DNA of 64,000 bases from Rana temporaria. Taxonomy: Eukaryota > Chordata > Amphibia > Anura > Ranidae. Each line of letters opens with the position of its first letter. The stretch's first letter is position 1. Both the position numbers and the translations under genes were made by a program. Where the stretch lies: positions 110,680,682-110,744,681 of the forward strand of contig NC_053491.1 in assembly GCF_905171775.1 (NCBI RefSeq). The letters run 5' to 3'. Shown here piece after piece: positions 26,601-38,600 of this stretch. The notes beneath the pieces are model-generated. The model saw only the letters and a program-made list of their open reading frames with translations, ran no database searches and was not told where the DNA came from.

Positions 26601-29600
26601 CACATCAACTGGCCACGTCACCTGCCACAAGTTGTGGATTGTCCACTTGCCACGTCACCTGACCACGACACCTGCCACAAGTTGTGGATTGTCCACTTGC
26701 CACGTCACCTGCCACAAGTGGATTATGCACTTGCCAAATCACCTGGCCACATCACCTGCCACAAGTTGTGGATTGTCCACTGGCCACGTCACCTGACCAC
26801 GTCACCTGCCATGTCACCTGGCCACGTTACCTGCCACAAGTTGTGGATTGTCCACTTGCCATGTCACCTGGCTATGTCACCTGCCACGTCACCTGGCCAC
26901 ATCACCGGCCACAAGTTGTGGATTGTCCACTGGCCACGCCACCTGCCACGTCAACTGGCCACGTCATCTGCCACAAGTTGTTGATTGTCCACTGGCCACG
27001 TCACCTGCCATGTCACCTGGCCACGTCACCTGCCACAAGTTGTGGATTGTCCACTTGCCACGTCACCTGCCTCAAGTTGTGTATTGTCCACTTGCCACGT
27101 CATCTGCCATGTCACCTGGCCACCCCACCTGCCACAAGTTGTGGATTGTCCACTGGCCACGTCACCTGGCCACGTCACCTGCCGCAAGTTGTGGATTGTC
27201 CACTTGCCATGTCACCTGGCCACGTCACCTGCCACATCACCTGGCCACGTCACCTGCCACAAGTTGTGGATTGGCCACGTCACCTGCCATGTCAACTGGC
27301 CACGTCACCTGCCACAAGTTGTGGATTGTCCACTGGCCACGTCACCAAGCCACGTCACCTGCCATGTCACCTGGCCACGTTACCTGCCACAAGTTGTGGA
27401 TTGTCCACTTGCCATGTCACTTGGCTACGTCACCTGCCACGTCACCTGGCCACATCACCTGCCACGTCACCTGGCCACGTCACCTACCACAAGTTGTGGA
27501 TTGTACACTTGCCACGTCACCTGGCCATGTTACCTGCCACATGTTGTGGATTGTCCACTGGCCACGTGACCTGGCCACGTCACCTGCCACGTCACCTGGC
27601 CACGTCACCTACCACAAGTTGTGGGTTGTCCACTTGCCACGTCACCTGGCCATGTCACCTGCCACAAGTTGTGGATTGTCCACTGGCCACGTCACCTGCC
27701 ACAAGTTGTGGATTGTCCACAATGCAATACAAGCAATTACATTTTTTATGTTTTTTTTATGGTTTTTCATAATTTGCCATCATTTTTGAGATTTCTAATG
27801 TAAAAAAATAGATCACCTTTAAAAACGCCTATAGACGAAATCGCGGCAAAATGCCGGTACCGCGATTTGCCGCGATTTGCCGCGATTTGCGTCTAAAACG
27901 CAAAAGCTGAATGCTTCTGAACCCAAAATTTTGGGTTTGGAAAAACGGCCCTAAACCCAACTGCTTTGAAACACCAAAAAACGTGATTGTGTGCATGGAC
28001 ACATAGGATAACATTAAATGTGTTCAGGGGCAGTTGAAAAAATGCCCAAATGCCTCTGAACTCGAGTTTAGCAGCGTCTCGTGTGCATGGGGCCTTAAAG
28101 TCACACTAAACCTTCCTATCGCTAAAGCCTCGTACACACGATCGGATTTTCAGACAACAAATGTTTTAATAGCATACTTTCAAATTTTCCGACAACAAAT
28201 GTGTCTTAGAAGAAGAAATGTAGTTGCGCTATAAAAATTAAATAACATGTGAAAAAATTACAAAGTCCAATGAAGTGAATCAAAAATGGAAGACAATAAA
28301 AATGTTCATTGATAAGGAAGTCCTATTAAGGGTGCAATGAATAATTCCAAAGTGAATCGTACGCTGATAAACCACCACCAATAAAGATCACCGTAAGGGA
28401 TGCAAGCTTACCAGATGGCAAGCATAACCAGCTTGCGGCTGTAAACCCCAGCCCGGGCCTTGTGATGGAACTGCAACAAACACTGGTATGTGGGATCCTC
28501 CAGGTATGCGTGGGTAGCAGTATGAACCCAGAAAGAAATAATGCTCACAATAGTGATGTACCGTAAAATAAACATAAATTTAATAGAAAAATTGCACTTA
28601 CAACATGGTTTCTTCACAAAAGCATGGGATAAAAGGTAAAGCCGGCCGGCTCTCACGATCGCCCGTCCACACAGGACTGTAACGCCACACGTCAATACGT
28701 CTCCTTTCCCAACGTACGTTTCGTCATACAATGACGTCGTCTGGGGCACCGAGCGCTGCAGGGATGCAGAGCTGGAGGTGTGCCTCTGTGTGTCTGTGTA
28801 AATCCAGAAAGTGAACAGGGAGCAGCTTCAGCTGCCCACAGTTAAAATGGATGCAGCCAGACTCAGTAGAGGGAGATTTCTACAGCGTATTTGGCATGTA
28901 CAGAATCATAGTATATATAAAATATTATGTAAAGTGGTTGGAGGGAAGCTTCAGAATGGTGTTTTTGTTTTTATTACAAATTATGTGAGCAGACTGCAAT
29001 TCCTCTTTAATTCATGGTACATGGTAAATTCATTTGTAACAGCTTTGTTGGCATTGTGATCATGTGATTGCTATGCGATCACATGATTCCCAGCTGCCAA
29101 CAGCAGCCGGGTACCAGGATCCGCAATCCGCTGTGTCTATCGGAACAGGCTGGATGGCGTACAGATATGTGATCAAGCCTGCCCATGCTTTTTGCCCACA
29201 GTAAAGGTACTGTGTGCGGTCGGCAAGTGGTTAACCATATCTCTCAGAGTAACATTATTGTCTTGTTGATTGTATAAGTAGATTTATTAATCCTTTCTTC
29301 TTTAAGGCTATGCTTGGCCTAATAAATTATTTGAAATATCTCATGGTGTGTTGGTAAGTGCTGGGTGAGCGAGGTTTAGAGCTTCTACCTATCCGGGATT
29401 CACCCGGACAGTTTGGGCTTGGAACCATGCGTCCAGGTTTCAGACTGCCTGAAACCAAGACACATTATTCAGACTGGACTATGGCTTCCCAGCAGGTTTG
29501 CTGGCTGCAGTTGGCTAAGCTGAGAGTGTCTGCTATACTCTTTTATACACTGCCCCAAAGCCAACACTAACAATCACCCCCCCCCCCCAAAAAAAAACAC

Positions 29601-32600
29601 AGATGGGAGAAGAGAGAGGGCTTCATCTGCACCTCTTTCTCCTGGCCCTACCCCTCTGTGTCTGAATGAGAGGTGCTGACTGCCAAGGGGCGAGTGAGCT
29701 CACCATCTACCCCTGTCTGTGACTGTAGTCTCCCCCTACCCCCCTTCTCTCTCCTGCCTCTGAGTGAGTACACTAAGGTAAATCAGGGTTCTCAGAGCAC
29801 CCCTTACATCAGAGTTTCCCTTTACACCAGAGGCCACAGTGTTCCCCATTACAGCAGAGCCCTCTCTGTACAGAGTGCTCAGTGCCTCCCCCCTTAAATC
29901 AGGGTTCCCAGAGCATACCTTAGAGTCCCCAGAGTTCTCCCTTACATCAGAGTCTGCAGAGTCCCCCCTTACGGTGAAAGGGAACTCTGCAAGTTCAGAT
30001 GTAAAAGGGGAACTCTGTGGACTCTGATGTAAAAGGGGAACTCTGTGGACTCTAATGTAAAAGGGGAACTCTGTGGACTCTGATGTAAAAGGGGAACTCT
30101 GTGGACTCTGATATTAACGTGGAACTCTGTGCACTCAGATGTAAAAGGGGAACTCTGTGGACACTGATGTAAAAGGGGAACTCTGTGGACTCTGATGTAA
30201 ACGTGGAACTCTGTGGACTTTGATGTAAAAGGGGAACTCTGTGGACTCTGATGTAAAGGGAGATTCTTGTTCTTAACGTTATTAGATTAGAAATGTTTTT
30301 TTTATTACCAAAATATAGCGTATGTTTAGTTTATACTATTAAAAATTGCTGTGTGCCGTTAAAGTGTTTGGATTTGATTTGAAGAAAAGGTGGCAACCCC
30401 CAATCTCTAGGTGTGCAGAGAAATCACAAAGCAATTCAATGGCTCCTCTGGGGGGAACTCTACACATTTATAACTTGTCTTGTGTTTCTGTTCCCTCAGA
30501 TTCTCTCCCTCTTCCTTTCTCCATGCCGGAAGAACGACACATAGAGAATGACGATATACAGAGACAGCCAAGAGCTCCAGATCTCTCTGACACTCGCAAC
30601 TACCAGCAGCATCAGAGCGAAGCCCCTTCTCCTCCCCACACTCAGGAAGAAAGGATTCGGAGGTTGGAGGACATTGTGCAGGGACTGACAAACATGTTGG
30701 ATATGGTAAAAGTTCAGGTCAGCAGAGCCACATTTAAAGGAAAACAAATGTGTTTTTAATAAGTCCATATTCTCGGTTACTTTGCTAAACGTAAAGTATA
30801 TGTAAACCCTCACCTTGTTAACCACTTAAGCCCCGGACCATTTTATTGCTAAATGCCCAGGCCAGGTTTTGCGATTCGGCACTGCGTCGCTTTAACAGAC
30901 AATTGCGCGGTCGTGCGACGTGGCTCCCAAACAAAATTGGCGTCCTTTTTTCCCCACAAATAGAGCTTTATTTTGGTGGTATTTGATCACCTCTGCGGTT
31001 TTTATTTTTTGCGCTATAAACAAAAATAGAGCGACAATTTTGAAAAAAATGCAATATTTTTTACTTTTTGCTATAATAAATATCCCCCAAAAACATATAT
31101 ACATTTTTTTTCCTCAGTTTAGGCCGATACGTATTCTTCTACCTATTTTTGGTAAAAATAAATCACAATAAGCGTTTATCGATTGGTTTTCGCAAAATTT
31201 ATAGCGTTTACAAAATAGGGGATAGTTTTATTGCATTTTTATTAATTATTTTTTTATTACTACTAATGGCGGCGATCAGCGTTTTTTTTCGTGACTGCGA
31301 CATTATGGCGGACACTTTGGACAATTTTGACACATTTTTGGGACCATTGTCATTTTCACAGCAAAAAATGCATTTAAATTGCATTGTTTATTGTGAAAAT
31401 GACAGTTGCAGTTTGGGAGTTAACCACAGGGGGCGCTGTAGGAGTTAGGGTTCACCTAGTGTGTGTTTACAACTGTAGGGCGGTGTGGCTGTAGGACTGA
31501 TGTCATCGATCGAGTCTCCCTATAAAAGGGATCACTCGATCGATGCAGCCGCCACAGTGAAGCACGGGGAAGCCGTGTTTACATTCTTCAGCTCCGGGGA
31601 GCGATCGCGACGGAGCGGCTATAACCGAATAGCCACGCCGTCGTCCCGGATTGCTCCCCGCGGGAATCCGACCGCCGCATGTAGCGGGGGGGTCCCGATC
31701 GGACCCGCGACCCGCGGAAAGGCGGGGGCGTACATGTACGCCCATCTGCCTGTACGTGCCATTCTGTGGACGTACATATACATGCGGCGGTCGGCAAGTG
31801 GTTAAACAACCAATTCAGTTTAAAATAGAAATGAAAGGCAAAACATTTGTGTATACTGTATATATAAAAAAACATTATAAATCATTTTTTTACCCTTTTT
31901 TTCCATAAGTGATCACATTCCCTTTATTCTCAATCGCATAGGAGCTAAGGGAGAAGAAACAGCAGTACACTGGTCTTCCCAGTGAATGACTGTTTGGGGG
32001 TTGGGGGGGAGGAGGGGGGTTTCAGGACAAGTCTGATTGGAGGAGAGCAGACTGAGGTCTCAGCACTGACCAAGCTGTGCTCACATGCCTAGTGTGGGTC
32101 AGGTTTTAAAAGGAAAGCAGAGTAAATGGTAGGAGCACCAGGGATCTCACACAAGGGAAGCAATACAAAGAGAACAGGATACTTTTTCATACAAGTACAC
32201 GGTACAACAGGCACATATCAGGAATACCAAATCTTGGGTTTACATTTTTCTTCAATCGGTGGTCGTTTTTTTTTTTTTTTACGTCTCGCTTATTGTTTTA
32301 CTTGATCATAGCACCATAAAGACCGTAAAATGTATTCCCTACCTATTTACCGAAAAGAGAGTTTGAGATTTTAGTGAACCAAAAACCTTTTGAGTTTATA
32401 ATTTGTTCTCCACTGGAACTAATTACAAATCTGATCTCCAAACTCGCAGATGCCAAATCGTTTCTGTGATTGATACATTCCAGGGAAGTTTGGAGGAATG
32501 TTCTGATATTTTTTATTTAATTGGCAGTGAGAGATAACATTGTTAAATTATGTGTCACTACTTTGTCATTAAAGTAGTATTTCACATATCGTATTAGGTG

Positions 32601-35600
32601 TAACGCTGTTTGTTTAAATTAGGAGAAAACCAAGTGGAATTTTTTGTAGATCCAATTTATATTCCCGTGGTTGTTGTTCAGACTTTTTCTAAATCCCTAA
32701 TACATCAGAGTGACCAGTCTTTGCAAGCATGTTTGGCAGTGGCGGCTGGTGCTCAAAATGTTTGGGGGGGGCAAACAAACTGAAAAGAAAAAACATCAAT
32801 TGCAGCCTCACTGTGCCATCAAACGCAGCTACTGTGCCCATCAAATGCCGCCAGTTTGCCCCCTCAAATACAGCCAGTTTCCCCATCAAATGCAGCCATT
32901 TTGTCCCCTCAAATACAGCCAAATTGCCCCCTCAAATGATGCCAATTTTCACCCTCAAATGATGCCAGTTTGCCCCCTCAAATGATGCCAGTTTCCCCAT
33001 CAAATACATCCAGTTTTCCCCCTCAAATACAGCCAGTTTGCCCCCTCAAATGATGCCAGTTTACCCCCTCAAATAAGCCAATTTGCCCCCTCAAATGCCG
33101 CCAAATTGCCCCCTCAAATGATGCCAGTTTCCCCATCAAATACAGCCAGTTTTCCCCCTCAAATGCAGCCAGTTTGGGTGTGTTAGTGGGCGTCCTGACG
33201 CTCCTGCACGCCCCCTACCCCCTCAAGAGGCTTTCTCCACACCAGGGAGAAAGCCTTGCATTACTGTGTGGAGTAACAGACAGAACAACAGGAATGGATG
33301 ATTTCTCAGAAGAAATACGGACATTTAAAAGCAAAATCGAAGGATGAGGTAAGTGAAGGAGGACTGCACTAAGGTAAAGGAAGCTATTTAGGGATTTTTA
33401 TTTTTACCTTTACAGCCCCTTTAAACAGTGCCAACAGTTTGCGCAGCACTTTACAACATGAGGAATATCTCAGCTGTTGTTGATCAAGAAGGGTACAGTG
33501 TGCTTGCAAGAATTTGAAAGATACAATAAAGTAATTGTAGTAGCTAAACATTTTTACCTAAATGTATTCCCTGCATTAAGGTAAAAAATGTCCCAGTATT
33601 TGTATCGCCCACCCTCACCCACCTGTATGCTTACCCGAGTCCTACCTTGATCAAGCGGTTTACCCTTCTGCAGCATCTCTCTCTGGATCCCCTGAATGCT
33701 TTTCTCCTCTGCTGTTTATGTTCAAATTTCTAAGGACTACATGCCCCATGGTATTGTGCTGCCTGCAAGCACAGATTCCTGTACTAACTTCCCCTCTGTT
33801 AGCACCTCTGTATTTCAGGAGGCAGGTCAAGTGAATCCTGTGACACAGCAGTGTCTACTCACAGGGCATAATGAGTAATACATAACAGAAATTTGGCCCC
33901 CATCCTGCCTGTAACCTCCAGGGACACATTACATGTCCCAGGAGGCTGCGGGAGAGTCTGAAAGTGCAGCACTTCTTGTGAATGCGCAGTTGGGAGCTGG
34001 CTGTGAAAGAGCAGGAAGTCATAGTTGGCTTCCCACAGTCAAGATGACATCGAAAACCAGTGAAATACCAGTCCAGGTAACGGCACCAATGGACTCCTGG
34101 GCTGGTAAGTGTTTTTTTAAAAGTCATCTGCTACAGTATTTATAGATGCCTTATTTTATTGTTTCTAACAATGACTGTAGTTCCGCTTTAACTGACATAT
34201 CAAATTGACCAGTCAGTAGATCCACAGATTAACCTCTTGCAAATATGCGGCCTCTCGGTGAGCAGGCCAAGCGGTCGCATATTTGCGTGATATAGCGGCA
34301 GCAGAGCTGTGCCGGGTGCGCACGGCCTGTGCACTCCCAGCACAGTTACCGGTAGCTAACGGAAAGCTCCCCTTCGCTGCTCGTCAATCATGGCGGTCAC
34401 ATGACCATAAGCCCCGCCTCCTGGCATTCTAAACCCATTAAAGGGCAGGCCGGTGCCGGCTCTAAGGGGTTAAAGCAGCCGAAGTTATATAACATTCTTG
34501 ACTTTTTCTATGAAAGTCTAGCCTACCCACATAACCCCTTTGCCCTGAACATCCTGAACATCCCTATTGGTTAATGAGGGCTCCAATCACATGAAAAGAC
34601 CAATAGTGGGGCTTAGGTGGTGGGAGAGGGCAAGCAAAAGGTTGACTTTGGAAAAAAAAGGAGAGATCTGCCATACGTTCTGCCAGCAGACTATGGCCCA
34701 GATTCACAAAGCACTTACGCCGACGTATAACACGTTACGCCAACGTAAGTGCCAATATGCACCGGCGTATGTGTGCGGCAGACCCACGAACCAACATGCG
34801 CCTAAAAATAGGCTACACCCAGCCGGCGTATCTTGCACACGCCGGCGTAGGGTGGGCGCACATATGGGCTGGGCGCATGGTGCCGCTGCCATTGATTAGC
34901 CATTCAAACATGCAAATGAGGGAAATACGCCGATTCACGAACGTGCGTGTGCCTGACGCATGGTACGCGAGATGCGCGTAAGTTGTACGTCCGGCGTAAA
35001 GTTATTCCCCATACATGAGGTGCAACCCGGCAACAGACATGCACAGGTCTGCACCAGGGATCACAAGCCGGTGTATAGTGCTTGGACGTGTGTCTGGCTG
35101 GGCGTACGTTATGTTCACGGCGTACGTGTTGATCCGACGTAGCTTAGGCAGTTGTGCCGGCGTGGTTGTGAGCAGGCGCAGGGGGGTGCTGTGTATGCGT
35201 CCACATCACGGCGCATGCGCAGTTCGTAATACGTACCTGTCTGGCGCTCGGCCCATCATTTGCATGGGGTCACGCCTCATTTGCATGGGTTCACGCCTAC
35301 TTCCACCTATGGCGACGTGCGCTTTCGAAACCCACGCTGGCGCAGCGTTGGGAGCACTGGCTTGCTGAATGCAATGCTTGCCTCTCTGCCCTGCGTTGGC
35401 GTAGCGTATAGTGTTTGCTCTACGGCGGCGTAATGTGCGCCTTGCTCTCTGTGAATCTGGGCCTATATCTGTGAAACTATTGATCTCTTTTTCATGCCAT
35501 TTTCACCTAAATTATGAAGACTACCATTGTTAACTTCCTGCTAAAATGTTTGTTGCCTAGCTACTGTATGTCTGACATCAATACATTTGGTATAGAGGAC

Positions 35601-38600
35601 GAAAAAAATGCATACTGTAAATGAAACGCGTCAGTTTCTTACATCTATACTTGTCCAAGGTAATTGAATCAGCATCTTAAAGCCAATGCATCAGCATGAC
35701 AGTTAGACAGCATACATTTTCAGAAGGAATGCTTAGCATAGCCAGGCTCAATACATCTCTCATTACTCATAACCTCTCCTTATGCATGATTTCCATCATA
35801 TTTTCATTTTGAATTGCCCTGGTTTGTGACGGGTCTGCTAGTAATTTCTATGTGAGTAGTTTTAGGACTAAGCATTCCAAATACATTTGGATTGTTTGAA
35901 ATATTTACTCATAAAATGTGTTTTACAAGATGTCTTTTGGGAATCATTAGTGGAAAAGGATTTGCAGATATCTTTTTTTGAACTCAAGACAAAGACTTGT
36001 TTTTGTACTTAGTTACATTGGGTCAGAGTGTCCAAAGGGCCAAACTGATAGGGGGTTCCCTAGAGACTGGATTAAGTGTTTAAGATAAATGTTCCCTCTC
36101 AAGCTTAACATTCCTGGTGCCAGACATTAGAGCTAATAATTCAAAGAAACAAGATATGATCCTTCAAAGGCCAAGTGTTCCTAACATCCAGGTAATTAAT
36201 TTATCTGCGATACTAATGACCTTAAAAAGTAAGTACGCCCCTGTGGGTACTTTAGCCTCATTAGTTAAATATAGCCATGATTTTAGTGGATTAAAATATT
36301 TTAACTTTGTGGCACGACAATGTTTTAGTATATGTACCATAAAAGATCATAGCAGATTAATCCTGATAAAGTACAAATATAAAAAAAAATGTAATTATTA
36401 TCAGCCTTATTGTTCTACTTCTACTGTTTCTTTAATTACAGAGTAATACCAAACGCTGTATTAACTGCTATACTTAAAGCAGAGGTTCACCCTAATAGCA
36501 TGTATTTCTGACCAACTCCCTTATAATCGTAACAAGTACAGTCCGCAATTAGTTTTTTTTTTATGCTTTACGTACCTTGTAATCCATTATTTCAATCTAC
36601 TTCTCCCCGCGGGAGTAGGCGTTTCTATGCCTAGGGGGATTGTCATCTGGGAGGTCGCCCAGATGATTGACGTCTGTTCGCCCCGGGGGATAAAGCCCCG
36701 CCCCCCGTATTGCGGAGGCGTGCACGAGTTACGGGGCTTCTGAAAAAAGCCGAAAAAGCAGGGCGCAGGCACCGTATAGAGCTGACTCACGTCTCCGCAT
36801 GTTCGGTTTTTTTCGGAAGCCCCGTAACTCGTGCGCGCCTACGCAATACGGGGGGCAGGGCCTTATCTGCCAGGGCGAACAGACGTCAATCATCTGGGCG
36901 ACCTCCCAGATGACAATCCCCCTAGGCATAGAAACGCCTACTCCCACGGGGAGAAGTAGATTGAAATAATGGATTACAAGGTACGTAAAACGAAAATAAA
37001 GCATTTGTTTATGTCGGATCTTTCGGTTTTCGTATTCTGTGCGTTCGTTTTCGTTTGTCAAAATTACAACGAAAATACCTGAAATTCGGATGAAAATGCA
37101 TTCGGACGAAAACGAATGCACATGTCTAGTAGTAACAGGAGGACACTGTTAACTAGGCTATGCTTCTCTGAACAGTCTTTCCGCCATGGGTTATTAGGAA
37201 TGGCCAGAACAGAGACCCTGTGGTGCTGACATTTATCCCTAAAAGTTGCACACCGTCACTTGGATCTTGAGTTCAGGTCTATTCTCATTATGTCTCACCA
37301 GGACAGCTGAACTCCCCCAGGTTCCTTTAGACATCTCTGTCTCAGGACAACTGATCAGTTCCTAGCTTCCACCAGACACTCTTAAAGCGGAGCTCCAGGC
37401 TCCTTCAGACAAATAATGTAGCTGCTGACTTTTAATATTAGGACACTTACCTGTCCACGAATCCAGCAGTGTCTTCATCCGAGCTGATTTTTCTTTTTTT
37501 TTTCATATCATTTATTTTTCTTTTTTATCTAAGACCACAAAGAGGTATTATCATAACAGAAAAGAGAGAAGTACATAGTCATATACATATTATCGCTCCA
37601 AACAGCGAAAAACAAAAAGCAACCAAGAAAGGAATGTCCATATCTCTCCTTTCCCATAATATTATCCTAGTGAACATAACTTCTTAAACATTCTCATCCG
37701 AGACTCTAAATTAAATGTGTTGTTCTCATACACCTAAAACCTCTCTGTTCCCTTGTCCTTATATACCCTACCTTCCCCTCCCCTACCCCAAACAAAGAAA
37801 AAAAAAAAAGGAAACCCCAACCCACCCCTTCTACCGTCTCCCCCCCACTAATCCTTTACTCAAGAGATGGTGGTACTCTTTCCTTATTTCTATTGATCAC
37901 ACTCCTATACACACTCCCCCCAGGTAGTCCTCCTCACTCCGTATTCTCCTCGACCAACATTCTCTTCCCCTCTTCCGAAGACATGAATAGATTCCATCCT
38001 GTCCATGTTTCAACATACTGTTCTCTTTTATTTCGGGCTGAAAGAACCAGATCTTCTAAGGCTCCTATCTCTCGAACTCTATTGAGCCATCTCGTGATGG
38101 AGGGTGTTCTAGTGTCTCTCCACTGTAAAGTTATTTCACTGGAATCTGTGAACTATGGAGCAAGAACAAGGCCGGGTCATCTGGTACCTGGAACTCTGTA
38201 AACTTTTGAGATATTCTCTGGACTTCCAGCCAGTATTGTCTTACTTTTACACAAGACCAGAATATATGTAGCAAAGTTCCTTGCTCCAGTCCACATCTCC
38301 AACAGCACTCTGAATTTTCTGTAGAAAATGTATGCATCTTTACTGGCGTGTAGTACCATTGGGTTAGAAGTTTGTAATTGGCTTCCTGTGTTCGCGTACA
38401 TACTGAGGAATTCAAAGCCAAGTGGATGATATTTTTACGCTGAGTTGGTGAAAAATTTCTCCCCAGATCTCTCTCCCACTTACTAATTCCCGGCATCACA
38501 AAATCCCCCTGAGGGGAATTCAGCAATCTATACATCTTAGAAACCACTCGTAGTATTGGTTCCTCATCATCGCAATAGGCCTCAAATTTTGTTAATTGTC

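Larger units (their letters stand above)
6592..30499. other. Intron B-C, 23.9 kb, transposon-filled
   Basis: No host exon was recognised. Contents are itemised separately: TTAA MITEs, a palindromic insertion, two Tc1 elements, many GTACACAC-type foldbacks, a (TA)n tract, a hammerhead-like relic and a 3.2-kb minisatellite inside a foldback. About 7640-9770, 10085-10665, 13250-13900, 16840-17350, 18710-19610, 19850-20580, 21880-22740 and 28760-29750 show nothing firm, apart from a purine-rich degenerate repeat at about 22215-22470 (loose GGAGGACA/GGGGGA motif) and fragments of the ACTAAA-ended foldback family near 22720. Confidence 0.8.

Noticed and set aside
24522..27803. Very long open frames (663, 414, 362, 313 codons) on the plus strand
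   Set aside because: They read through a 25-bp tandem repeat in all three frames; the peptide is a low-complexity cycle and there are no splice or start features.
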